From the NCBI GenBank assembly GCA_018902385.1, contig JABSSW010000034.1, forward strand, positions 124,001 to 188,000: a stretch of DNA of 64,000 nucleotides. Direction: 5' to 3'. Shown one piece after another: positions 36,450 to 48,175 of this stretch; the first letter of the stretch is position 1; every line of letters starts with the position of its first letter. Below the pieces are notes generated by a model. It had not been told where the DNA came from. It saw only the letters and a list, made by a program, of their open reading frames with translations, and searched no databases. The DNA is from Physcia stellaris. Its lineage: Eukaryota; Ascomycota; Lecanoromycetes; Caliciales; Physciaceae. Both the position numbers and the translations under genes were made by a program.

Positions 36450-37456
36450 ACTTAGGGCTGGGCTGTTTACTTGACGAACAAAGGGATACGACTCGTGATT
36501 TGGACTTGATCAGAGAGAGCTTACAAGCGTCCATCCAATCGCTCAGAAGTAGTGATAGTGTCGGTCTTCTGCTCTGTCATCTCGATATACTTTACAAACA
36601 ATGATATCGAGATGAGCCGAGCGCTGTTCGTATTTGGGAACATTTCCTTAAACTGTCTCAACATCCACCTAATTCTTCTAAAGCTCCCTCGCCAGGATCG
36701 ATAGCGTCTCGATATCTTGCAGAATCTTATTTCGACAAAGCACTCGAAGCGAACAAGAGTTCGATTCATCGAATGAGCTACATACAAATGCTAGAGAATA
36801 TTGCCAAAGGGTGGCCATCCTCAAGAGTCGAGGTCGTCGAAGGGAGTTCAGAATATGGTTTCACTCTTACTACAAATGACACGTCACTAGTTCTAGGACA
36901 TCCCTATTAAGTGCTTGAAAAGACACCGTTGGCTACAGATTGCTTCAGAACGCATGATAGACTAGTAGTCGTTCTTCTAACAGATGATACCGTTGAGAAT
37001 ATTGCACATGGATACGGGATACTACCCGATGTCTTCATCAAGGCCAAAGATGATTGTGATGCTTTTACTGCACTTCAATTAGCCTATTCACGGATGCTGT
37101 ACGATATAGATGAGGCCGTCGAGAAAGAGAGCAACGGCATTGAAGGAGACATCGACGACCATAATTTTAGAAAGGGCGACCGACATCCCGAATACACTGA
37201 TTGGGGTAACACCAAGCATCTTCCGCGCCCGAAAAAGAACATCGAGAATGGACTCGTCTATCAATTTGACGAATGCAAGCACAGGTTTACGAAGCCTAGT
37301 GATCTTCATACTTGTAGATTGTCTTATGACCTTGGCTTCTGCGATATATGCATCGAGCTTATCAAAGAGAGAAAGACAAGGATGATGCAATGTAATTCGA
37401 AGCATGAAATTTCCTTATACCGTCTCCACCGAACAAAATACCCGAAGATTATATGA
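36450..37456 (+). pseudogene. Degraded 3' part of a fungal gene with a Cys/His-rich tail
   Basis: One plus-strand frame runs through about 330 codons with gene-like composition, for example IWEHFLKLSQHPP, GSIASRYLAESYFDKALEANK and RVEVVEGSSEYGFTLTTND. It continues through VFIKAKDDCDAFTALQLAYSRMLYDIDEAV and ends in a Cys-rich segment (DECKHRF...LHTCRLSYDLGFCDICIELIKE, then QCNSKHEISLYRL). That tail resembles the zinc-binding C-terminus of some large fungal TPR or NLR-like proteins. Two stops, a TGA near 36600 and a TAA at 36908-36910, interrupt the frame, and no upstream domain or start remains in the window. It is best read as a broken host gene. Splicing around both stops is possible but I see no good sites. 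Confidence 0.5.
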
Positions 37457-37662
37457 GATAACGGTTATGTTAGATACAAGAGATGAGGATATTCCCATCA
37501 TTACGTGGATGGAGCAAGTCAGAAGAAAATGGGGAATATGAATACTTTTCGACCATTGTGGGAATGTCCTGACGAAAGAAAATTTGTAGGTGTTGCTGTT
37601 AATTAATCGAATCTCCGCAGAATGAGATCCTATACTTAGTGAAGCTATTCCAGAGCTGTCTA

Positions 37663-40449
37663 TCACCGTCTTTTCTCAGGTCTGCGATCTCTGATCTTAC
37701 TCTCCTCCAAGATATTCCGATATGTACGGTTCTCCAGATCTCTTACCTTCTCAAGCTGCTTCAGCTCGGATAGAAATTCATCTTTCTCTGCACCGCGTTT
37801 AGTCACGGTAGATGGTTCTTAGGTGCTGTTACTAACCTGCCAATGTTTCGAATTTTAAAGTCATGTACTTGACTTTGACAAGAACTTCGACATCTTTGAA
37901 TTCGGGATGTCGTGGGATGCGGAAACGAGCCAAGTCCCAGGTGTAGAGACCCTTCCCAGATGCTTGCGACGCTGAGGAGCGTCTGAGGTCTACGACTTTA
38001 CCTCTGGTCTCGATGACGACCGTGAAGCAGTCTCTCCTCGAATTACGTCTGCAGTCGCAGCTTTCCGGATTTACAAAGATGTGCTCACTGACTAGGGGGT
38101 TGTTAGCGATGATGCGGCGTCATAGGAGTGTTTGAGGTTGTATGCATACGTACATTCAAGATGAAGGAAAGCATATTTTCCGTCATGGAGCGTGAAGAAG
38201 ACTATGACTGGTGGTTCAGGGCGATGGACCGCGGTACCATTCGCGCGCGATCCCCTCATCACAGATGTCGCACTGCTGCCAGAGAAAGTGCTTGTAGGGC
38301 TCGAAAGGGTAGTAGATCGCCGACTGTCACGCCTACTGTGCTGACCAGTGGCAAAACCACTATCAGAAAAGGATCTTGTACTTGTGGCGAAGAGATCCGG
38401 TTGCGCTACAGTGGAAGGGGAATCGAGCTCAGAGGTAGTCTGTAACTGTTGTGGTTGCCACATCTGCAGCGTCGCATCTCCGCACTTTCCAGGGCTCTGC
38501 GAGCCGTTGATAGACCAGTAAATGTTTTTCCTGTTCGAAGGTCAGAACTAATATATCGAAATACTTCAGGAGACGCCTCTTTGCTGACATATAATGGTGA
38601 ACACGATACCCAATTAGCGCTTGCTGAAGACTATGAACGTCTGGCCAATACAATCGTCAATTATTTGATCTAAGATCTTGAAGTGTGTGAAGCTGACCTT
38701 CTGCGCTTCCTAGGTACTGCCATCTTAAGTCTTGAACATGTTTACTTGATAACAAGAGATTATGGCCTTTGTCACCTTCAGTTGGAGTGGTATATGCAGG
38801 AATGAGCCGGGTGACGTCGGTATTGACAATGAAGTCTAACATCTAGTTATATTCCTAGGCTTCGACAGGATGAATTATTACATACCACTCTCCTGATGAT
38901 AACCTGGAATTGAGGTGTCGCGTTTGGTAGTCACAAGCCGATGTTCAACAGCGCTCCTCTTGAAAACATGTAGAGATGTTTCTCGAGTACCCAGTGTATC
39001 TGGCAGAGTCCTGAACACAGTAAGTATAGTATGACTGTCGAGTGGCATGGTTCTTCACAATTTTAAAATCTCATCCTCGAAAGGACGCTGCTCGGCTAGG
39101 TCAGGTGCTAGCACTTCGGGGGCTTCAACGACCCAAATCGAAAAACAGTCTTCTGGCAGGCGAGATAGCCCATCTCGGGGTGGCGCTGTCAATTGCCTGT
39201 TGTCAAACCGCCTGTATTCTTTGATGATATCCTTGATGTGACACAGGTCATTTGAAAGCCGTTATGTGAAATGTAATTTCGAACTTACGGACTTTAGATC
39301 CTGCAATGCGCTGGTCCACAGAGATCCAGTACCAGTCCCTTCATAGCTCAACTGCTGACTTCCTTCGATTTGATCGAGTAACCATTTACTCTTGAGAAGA
39401 TTTACGAATTGAACCTCCTCGGGCATCTTTTGGCTAGCGTCAAGACTAGCATCGAACCCTACAGTGCTCTAGGCCAAAGTATTAGTAGCTGAAGGAGCGA
39501 TAGAATGATCTAGTATCGAAGTCGGAAACGCCTACTTTGGAAAAGTGGTAGACCAGAGCTTCGAACCCTTCGACTGTTGGTATGTTTCTTGAGATTCGAA
39601 AAGTTTCCGGAGCATTGATTTCGATGGCGGTTAGGAATTTGTCGACTATCTCTGGTGGTATTCGAGGAAAAACAACTTTCGGGACCGGACGTGATGTAGT
39701 AAAGCCATTTTCCATGAGATCAACCAGGAGCCCTTTTATCACGATTACATCTTCCCTTAATCCTCGTAGTTCTTGTCGGATCTCCAGAAGAAGGTGCCTG
39801 AAACTGTTAAGTGTGGTGTCTCACTCGCAGAATAAAAATAATAAATCACTGACATCTCGAAAGGCTTCATGATCACTAGGAGCTAGAAGAGTAAGCTCAC
39901 GATCGAGCGTGCTTTGACAACCCTCATTGCGTACCTTGGTCTTGTGAAAATGAATTCGCTCTCTTAGAATCTCCACATCGCGTTGAGTTGACAAGTGCCA
40001 TACGACATTATCAACGAACCCTGCCGAATCCCTCTGGAATCGCTCATTGTCATTTAACAATCTCTCACAATCAGCAATCGTTTTTCTAAAGTCTCCGATC
40101 GCTTGAGAGACTGGGTGTAGTGCAACACGGCATTCATCGTCAGGATACCCCCATGGTCGGCGGGGACGTTGGCCATTGGCATGCTTGATGATAGTAACAA
40201 GCTGCTGCAAAGTTTCCGTGAATGACTCGAGCTCTCGACCGAACTTGAGATATAAGACGTCTGGATCACAACACCAGTTAGCGAGTTGGGAAAGAAAACG
40301 GACAAATGGGTGGGGGAAAGCATCCAAGGCAAGTTTAGGCGAAGAGTGCACGGACCTGCCCCCTGTGCTTTGGTGAAGCATTTCTCGTACAGAAATGATA
40401 CTACCTGCCAGGCAAGCTTGATATCGCCGGGCGAAAGACCGAACGACAT
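37663..40449 (-). CDS. Multi-exon fungus-specific protein of unknown function (12 exons, one frame discontinuity)
   Basis: Exons: 40449-40356, 40260-39935, 39882-39854, 39797-39536, 39468-39289, 39231-39059, 39010-38886, 38842-38698, 38640-38589, 38530-38154, 38091-37837 and 37787-37663. All junctions are in phase except exon 7 to exon 8, which is off by one base at 38886/38842. The N-terminus MSFGLSPGDIKLAWQVVSFLY and a helical region with TQRDVEILRERIHFHK resemble N-terminal regulatory domains of fungal STAND/NLR-like proteins. Further on come HRLVTTKRDTSIPGYHQESG, LDFIVNTDVTRLIPAYTTPTE, LQQALIGYRVHHYM, YWSINGSQSP and WDLARFRIPRHPEF, known to me only as a conserved uncharacterised fungal protein. 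A Ser-rich low-complexity stretch lies at 38,220-38,440. At the bad junction an extra CTAG sits beside the ATG, so the gene may be newly broken. Confidence 0.68.
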
Positions 40450-41021
40450 ACCGCCAGGCCTATGAGTAGCAAGCAAAGGACTGAGAAGGACGAGTACTTA
40501 ATTTTTGGGTAATCAGTCATTTGGGCGGCGGACGACCTCCTTGGATTCGCAGCCTTGCATCAATCTGCACACCACCAAGTCCTAGTGCGATGACTACACA
40601 CTCAAGCACAGCCTCCTCCCAAGCATTGGCAATACTCCCGATGCGCATTCGCGTAGGCGCCCATCGAACCACCTTCGACCAATTTTGGGGGTTTGCCATG
40701 CTCATTGGTCCTTCGCTTGGGCCTTTGCTTAGGCCCAGTCTTAATTTGGTGACACACGCTTGGCATTTTTCCACTTTGGTTGAAAAACGAAGCCTCACTT
40801 GTCTGCTGATAAGCTAAATCGCTCTAGACCATAGTATGGAAGGCAGTCTTCAGCTGTACTATCCTGTCAGCCTTGCCCTGCGTGCGTGTTCGTGCAGTCT
40901 GCCAACTGCCCTGTGGCTCCGCCCTCCCCGCCCGATTGCAGGTGGGAGAGATGATAAAGGCTGCGAATTGCCTTCCTTTCAAAATATTCTAGAAAGTCTG
41001 TGAGCACTCAGTCTAAGAATC
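40450..41021. other. Divergent promoter region
   Basis: This is shared upstream DNA of the minus-strand gene and the permease. There is no gene. A palindrome-like pair GGGCCTTTGCTTAGGCCC lies near 40,720. Confidence 0.35.
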
Positions 41022-43286
41022 ATGCCCCTCACGGCTGCTGACCAGAGAAGAGTCGACGAGGCGGAGGCCGAAGCAAAAGCTGCTGGCTCAAGCAAGCTTC
41101 TGGTCAGGACTCCACCGGACTCTCAAAAGCTAGGCTCCATCACGGTCATGTGTCTCATGCTCAATCGCATGATCGGTATGTCTCGCCAAATACTCTATTC
41201 CCAACTAGGAAACCTAGCCTAATTAAATTGAAAAAGGCTCTGGTATCTTTGTGACGCCCGCAATCGTGCTCGAAGCCACAAACAGCGTTGGCATATCCTT
41301 AATATTATGGACCCTGGGTGCAATCTTCGGCATGTGTGGTCTTCTAGTCTGGCTCGAGCTTGGACTGTCTATCCCTAAATTCCAGGCGCCGGAGCTTGCC
41401 ACAGGCACACCTACCGACCACGAGGGTGCCTGGGAGAATGTACCTCGTAGCGGTGCGGAGAAGAACTATGTGAGTCTCATGCTTACACAATTGCCGCTGC
41501 TTTGCTGAGTCTGATCAGTTGGAACACATATATACACATCCCAAATTTCGCACGACGTGCATGTTTGGGGTCATCTTCATCATCCTCGGCAACCATGCAG
41601 GCAATTCGATCGCATTTGGAAAGTATTTCATGCAAATGATTGGAGCCCCCGACCACCCCAGCGCGGTTCGGGCTCTGGCTGTTGCTGTGCTGACCGTCGC
41701 CTGCTTGATCCACGCTTTTTGGCGCAGGGGCGGTATCGTGCTGAACAACATCCTCGCATTTATCAAAGGCTTTCTTTTGATAGCTGTCATCGTCATCGGA
41801 TTTTCGGTAGCGGGGGGCGCAGATCTTGGTAATGGATCAATTGGCAAAGACGCCGTCGCACAAAATTTCAGCACCACGAAGTCGTTCTTGAACCCAAACA
41901 AGGATGCAGGGAGCTATGCACGCTCTATCGTGTATATTGTATACACTTTTAGCGGGTTCAAGCAACCTTTTTATGTGAGTCGTGTCAGGGCGTATCCCAT
42001 GCACTGGTGGATGGTGGCACTTCGGATTCTGCGCCTACAGGGTTCCCAGCAGCGGAACGCTCAAGGGTTGGTTCCGGGCCCTGGGCCCTGCTAATTCACA
42101 CCCAGAGCCGAAGGTTCACACCAGTACATGGGATATTTACTTCTAGAAATGGCACTGATCAAAGCTCAAAGGTCCTCAGCGAAGTCTCGCGTCCCAAGAA
42201 GAAATTTGCCAAGGCCACAATCGGAACGATGATCTTGATCGCTGTTCTTTTTGTATTAACCAATGTGGCATACGTATGTCTTTCCCGGAATACAGGGAGC
42301 TTTGTACTGACTCAGTCTTAGTTGTGTGCTGTACCTAGAGATAGAATAACGAGCGCTGATCTGGACATGGCCACGGTATTCTTCCAAGACGTCTTTGGCA
42401 ACGAAGTTGCGCCCCGCGTGATGTCGGGTATTATTGCACTATCATTGTTTGGAAACATTGTGGTGATGACATTCACGGCGTCTCGAGGTGAGAATCTTGG
42501 ATTGCAGCTTCATCTTGAAATACACCTTGCTGATACTGCAATTCTCCGATAGTGAAACAAGAGATAGCCAAGGAAGGGATCCTGCCCTTCTCGCTATTCT
42601 TCGCTAGGAGCACAATAACGCCCTATGCCTGGCTAAAGGAGCGCATAAGGCCATCCAATATGCGATTGGTTGAGCAAAGTCCAGCTGCGGCGCTCATACT
42701 CCATTGGTTCTTTGCTGTCATCCTCGTCGCCGCCACATCCTCCACGACCCCATATATCGCGTACACAGTCCTTGTCCTGTTATACGCTTACACTTTAGTT
42801 ATCATAGTCGGCTTCTTTGTCGCAACTGGACTCCTATATCTCAGATTCGTTAAGCGCAGAGAATGGACAGATAACCTGGGATTCCGCCCTTGGGGAGGAC
42901 CCGCTGCTGCGATCATTTACAGGTAAAATTCGCTTGATTGATCCTCGGCCTGGTAGATCAATTGCTTACATTTGAATAGCTGCACTTGTGCCTTTATGAT
43001 CGTAGGCGTCTTTATTCCGCCAGCCGCCACCTCACCATTCTCTTACACGAACACTGGCATACAGCACTACACGGTACCCGCCGTAGGTCTTGGCACTCTC
43101 GTGATAGGGTACAGCTACTATCTAGTCTTTGCCAAACTTATACCTAGACTACTTAAGAAAGTATTAGTCGTGGAACGGGAGCCTATAATTGTGAGACAGG
43201 GCGGCAGTGATGATGGTGAATGGGTACAAATCCTTGAGGTCGTTGAGTTTTGGTGGGCGGCGAGGCAAGCGACTAAGACTGCCTGA
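41022..43286 (+). CDS. Amino-acid permease, LAT/MUP1 (methionine permease)-like APC transporter, 595 aa, 7 exons
   Basis: Exons 41022-41175, 41237-41469, 41519-41974, 42172-42273, 42322-42487, 42553-42922 and 42980-43286 total 1,788 bp, all in phase, with a TGA stop. LNRMIGSGIFVTPAIVL is the helix-1 GSGIF motif that binds substrate backbone in APC carriers. WTLGAIFGMCGLLVWLELGLSIPKF, the helix 6 region YIVYTFSGFKQPFYVLSEVSRP, TASRVKQEIAKEGILPF and the remaining hydrophobic segments complete about 12 helices. The VW-x-E-x-G pattern is closest to yeast Mup1/Mup3 methionine permeases, which import amino acids with protons across the plasma membrane. Substrate assignment is inference. Intron 3 (197 bp) is three to four times longer than its siblings because it contains a 143-bp MITE-like element. 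Confidence 0.87.
41993..42135. mobile_element. MITE-like element, copy 2, inside intron 3 of the permease
   Basis: The ends TATCCCATGCACTGGTG and CACCAGTACATGGGATA are near-perfect inverted repeats, with a TA at each border. It shares its interior with the copy at 26022-26172. Removing it with one TA leaves an intron of about 56 bp, matching the other introns of this gene. It has no coding capacity. Confidence 0.8.
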
Positions 43287-43995
43287 CGAGGTGCGTTAGT
43301 GAATCATGTTCTCGCGCAAAATCCTATGGTCTGGTGTGGTGCTATCTTGCCTTACATGCATCGTCACTGATATACCTATTGTGACAAAAAGTGTATTCGT
43401 TTTTTGACACAAACCAGATAAATACGACACGAAAGTAACGTCATCTCTTGTTTTCATCTCAAGTCGGGTCACCGCAGGTCCGATAGAGCTAAATCAAAAA
43501 AATTAGTACTGCTTAGTACTAGACCATGGGATAACTCACGCTTTGGCCGAGGGCTCGGATTCTATCAAACTCACTTGAACTCACCTTTCGTATCCAAATG
43601 TCTTGATCTACAGCATGCCCATAACGCAAGGTTTAAGACATCTTTCGCCATTGGCTGGAATCCACGGAGTGGTCAAAACCCGCCAAAACACCCTCAAAAG
43701 GTGAGCGCTCTCGACGGTAAAAATCCCTTGGCAACTCCAATCCGCCTATTGTAACGAGTGGGCTCTACGGGGCAGATCCATTACATCTCGGCAAAGCGAT
43801 CAAGACAAAAATCCTGCGTGTGCTGGCTTCCTTATCAAGATGTGGACTCTCGTAGATGGTTTCGGATCCCAACCATTTCTTGCTAGAGATAAATCAAACA
43901 CCCGATTGGAAAGTAGGGATATAATGCAAAAGAACATCATTGCAGCGGCCTATTTACACGGGCAAAGAAACCCATCTCTTATCCCAGTCCAAAAA
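43287..43995. other. Intergenic between convergent genes
   Basis: This is 3' flanking DNA of the permease and of the sialidase-like gene. Nothing else was recognised. Confidence 0.35.
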
Positions 43996-45153
43996 TCACT
44001 TCCAACAGAATTGTATCTTCTGGGCTTTGACGCCAGCATTATCAAAAAACGCTAAGAAGGTCTTGCTATCCAGCGTGAGGAGACCAGGCCACACACTGTG
44101 AACCTTACTCACAAGGATCTTATTTCCCCACGTCTTTCCCCCGTCACCACTGGTGATCAACTTCACCGCAGTCTTCACCGCATAATTTGCCGCTGGCATG
44201 GACAGGGTGTCGTCCTCATTCGTAATAAAGCTAACGGCGAGCGTACCGCCGACGTTCACGATCTGCGGAGCACCAGCGCTGGTATTTGGCCTAACTGGGG
44301 TGTATATGATCCTCCGACCACCCCAGGTTTTACCATCGTCTGTGGAGAAGATAGCGCTGATGTTGAATGTTCCCACCATCGAGGTCTCGAAGACGGCTAT
44401 CAGGGTATTTCCACTAATAGTGGCGACGCCAGTCATGCCGTCGCGAGAAGTAAGGCCCGCCCCGGAGATAGTTTGAGGGGCTGACCATGTGGCGCCGCCA
44501 TTGTTGGAAAATCGCTCAATGGTGTCTTGATCGTTGACAGCGTTCTCGTGCGAGTAGTAAAGCTGTAGCGAACCATCACGGGCGTTGCGCAGGAAAGGCT
44601 CCCAGTTGCCAGTGATGGGACCAACGTCGGCTGTCGGTTCGCTGAGGAATAACCAAGTTTTGCCTTTATCGTCGGAGTAGCAAATGGTGATCCGGAAGTA
44701 AGTGTACTTTCCAGTGCTAGGGTCTTTGGAATGATTACGGAATGCGCAGATGATCCGACCAGACGGTAGTTGGAGAACGTAGGGATTGTCGATGTCGTTG
44801 GCGTTGGATGGCCCTCTGGTCACTTCACCTTGGACTTTCCTTTTCGATGATCAGCGACAAATTTGATTTAGAGTTGGGAAGACTCCCTACCACGTTTGGC
44901 CGTTATCTGTACTAAGAACAATCCGGATAATGTTGTTTCCTCCCTCGAAGGCTGTATACGCCCCCAAAATGCTGCCATCAGAGAGCTTGTTGGCCCGAGG
45001 ATATGTTCCGGCGCCAATGAACACGGGAGCCCCAAGCAATTTCGGAACGGCAGGATACTGCTGCGAGAGGGCAACACCGGTGGGAGCTGCCGAAGAACTG
45101 GTGAAGAAGAGTGCACTAATCAGGCTGAGCAGAGTGATGAGCGGTTGGTACAT
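43996..45153 (-). CDS. Secreted Asp-box (sialidase superfamily, GH93-like) glycoside hydrolase, 368 aa, 2 exons
   Basis: Exon 1 is 45153-44891 and exon 2 is 44839-43996, with a 51-bp intron in phase; total 1,107 bp. Residues 1-22 (MYQPLITLLSLISALFFTSS) form a signal peptide. Five Asp boxes (S-x-D/N-x-G-x-T-W) are visible: STDNGQTW, SDDKGKTW, SNNGGATW, STDDGKTW and SGDGGKTW. They mark a beta-propeller. GTYPRANKLSDGSILGAYTAF and NWEPFLRNARDGSLQLYYSHEN recall fungal exo-1,5-alpha-L-arabinanases (GH93), in which conserved glutamates catalyse the reaction. The Glu of WEPF and that of AVFET are candidates here. An exo-acting arabinan- or sialoside-degrading enzyme outside the cell is the likely role; the GH93 assignment is from memory. 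Confidence 0.82.
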
Positions 45154-48100
45154 TTTCGTAGACGGGAGAAGGTAGGCTCGGTATGTGAAAAATTTATGGA
45201 CTGGAAGATAAACGATTTGCAACGCAAGAGAAAGAGTCGAGTACACTAAGAGAGAGATATTCGAGCCCAACTTCGGGTTGTGCAGTTTCTACAGGAATGT
45301 CTGTGGTTCGAGCTACAAGATCAGGTACTTGACAGAGGGAATCAGCTTCAAGCCTACGACAGGAGCACCTGCTTTATATTAGTCTTCATGTAGGATTTCT
45401 AGAAAAGGCCTGCAGGTTAGAGGGATGTTAGTTCCTCTCTACCGTGCAGGTACGAGATCCTGCGAAACTACTACCAAATGGGGGAACAAGTACTAATCTT
45501 GACTAGTCTTGTGTCATTAGGTACGCAGAGATAACATCCTGAGGGGTCGGGACACGTGGTGCCCACTGGCATGCTGTCACAGATGCAAGTGAAAGCTTTT
45601 ATCCTTGTGAAGGATCTAATCAGGGGATCTAACGAAGCTTCTGCACTGACCAGTGTAGACTCCATGGTATGAGGCTTGAAGACTACAGTAGTACTGGTGA
45701 GGTGGCAATTGTGAAGGATTCAAGATACAGTTCTAGATCCAGAAAGCTCAGACCAGCTCCGCTGCCAGCTGAATGTGGACTAGATCAACTTAAGCGCTGC
45801 ATGACATCTCGCTTTGGTGGCCAATGAACATTCGGTGATTTTAGAGGTAGCGTCGGTAAGTTCCACTCGGGAACGCTATCGAATCTCACTAATTATAGCT
45901 GCATGCCGAGCTTCTATACGCGCCGAAGCGCGCCTCTTAAACAGAGACCACAAAGCAGGTACTGACCAAAGCAAGCCACGACGAATAGGGTTTAAACACT
46001 GAATTCTGATAGGTGAGCTGTTTCTGTCAAAGAGCCTCTCCACCACTAGCCGTCCTCGGCGAAGAAAGGTCGAGAGGAAAGGGCAAGCCGCCAAGAGGCA
46101 AATTGAGGTCCAAAAGATTAACGATCTGGCACGGGTCGACACTAATGTGAATACTAGCAGGTTGCGTGCTGTCTGTGCATTCATGTGGGGTAGTGCATAC
46201 CGACTTTCAGTATGTCTCAGAGTCAAAAATGCTCGCTAGACGAAGACTTAGACCTCAACAAGAAGGCCAAGCAGACCGAAGAGCACGAGGAAAGAAAACT
46301 TTTACCTACCGGTGGAGCTAAGGGCTAGATTCGAAGACAAGGCCAAAAAGCCCACATTCGCTGCTAATGCTAATCATACTGTTTGGGAAGTTGTGAGCGA
46401 GTATGATGTTGAGGGACCTCCTGAGCTGCAGAGTTGTCAGATCTCGTCATGATTATTGAAAAGGTCCGTTCCTGGTTATACACGAAGTCTGAAGCTGGCT
46501 AGACTGACTTCATTACTAGCACCATGAGGGGTACGAAAAACATTCGGAGCGAAATCTGGACGGATTTGAACCAAAACTCAACAAGGAAGTAGGCTGGACG
46601 AATGCAACCTCTTATGGCTAAATATCCTTGAACAATAAGGGAACTTGGGAAGAAACCACCAAAGAAGTCTGAGCGCAAGTATGAGAGTTCATTTGGAAAG
46701 ACTTCTTGCTGCGAGTCTGAGTATATGTGGGTGCTGCCAAAACATTTCGATAACAGTGTCCTAGCTCCCAACCCAGGCAGTGTCAGTGGGCCTTGGTGGC
46801 CCTCGGCTTCTCGTCAATGGAGAGTGTGGGTCGTCAATGCATCTTCTTCGTTTCTCCGACCCAGTAGTTATTTAGACTCTCCAGCTTCATCCTCATGACA
46901 TGGCAAGTACCGCGTCTATTCAAGACTAATCCAGGGGCTACAAGCCTCATTCTTGGCTCCATGTACTCGCCTTGAAGTGGCCCTGTAGCGATTCTGAGAG
47001 GTTAGAACTAGTCGGGGCAGCCGCGTGCTCGTCGCCTTAGCTTCATCACTACAGAGTGGCACGGACCAGGAGCCACGTGTAGTTAAGTCTTATGTACTCC
47101 TGACAGTAGCTCCTAAAAAATTTATCTGGAGCTGAGAATCAATATTCGATGCAGACGTTCGACCCCTCGACTTTCTGGCATGGTCTGAGTCTTCGATCCT
47201 TCAGATGCGAGAACAGAGGTTGATGTCCTCGTGTACCATGCCGTTCTTTGCGCCTATCAAGCTGAGTCGCCAGATGATGTGCAGGTTGCAGTCATATGGT
47301 AGTGGTATGTTCCGTCGCTAGATAACATTGCTCTTCGATGAGGGTTCTCAACGTAGCCTTCGTCTATCTGGCCTCACAGAATACAATTTGCTGGCTACTC
47401 GAGACCTGAAGATCAAGGCAGCCAAGTCCCTCTTCCATCTATGACCGGAGAAAACCTAGGAGTCTAAAACAGGCGCAAAATATCCATAATCTATGGAAAG
47501 CAGCTAGAAGAATAGCAGATTGCTCGAGAGAGAGCTTGAAGATGCTGAGAATAGAGGCTTGAAGCCAATGCACAAACCGTTACTCAAACCGTGTGAGGTG
47601 AGACAGCGGAATGTCAATTTTTCAGGGCGAACCATATTATCTCCTCGCATATGGCCGTAAGGTTACCATACTACCAACATTGAGCATTGGTTGCGGCCGC
47701 TGAAGCATTGATACAGTGTCTCGTCTCTACAAAAGACTCATCGTCTCTGGTGTGGGTTTTATAAGATGATCCCCCATCTCTCTATGTTACATTTCGCCGT
47801 GGTCCACTTCACGTTTCGGATATGGCCAGCTCTCAATTACGCGTATTCCAGCTCATGCCCCAATGTAGAGGCAATCCCACAAGGGTTTTGATGCTTATCT
47901 CTCAGGATCTTCCGAAATGCTCGCTACGCTCGCCACTGCGACTCACTCGAGAACAGAACAGGCTAGCCACAAATAGTTGTTTACGTTGACTTGGTGTACC
48001 CCTGTCTTTATAAATGGGATCCCGAAGGTGTAGACTTGCACTATTATGCTCTTGTGAACTTCGTCGCTCTCAAGGGCTGGATCGAAAAATCCAGTAGATA

Positions 48101-48175
48101 CATCATCTTGGACGTTCTTCGTTTTTCATGCTTCAACATGCTCTACATCTAGTCGAACAATCTCTATACAATCTT
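45154..48175. other. 3-kb gene-poor stretch
   Basis: No frame above about 116 codons has support on either strand. The segment after 46,200 contains short Lys/Glu-rich stretches that could be transposon or gene debris but cannot be classified. Confidence 0.35.
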
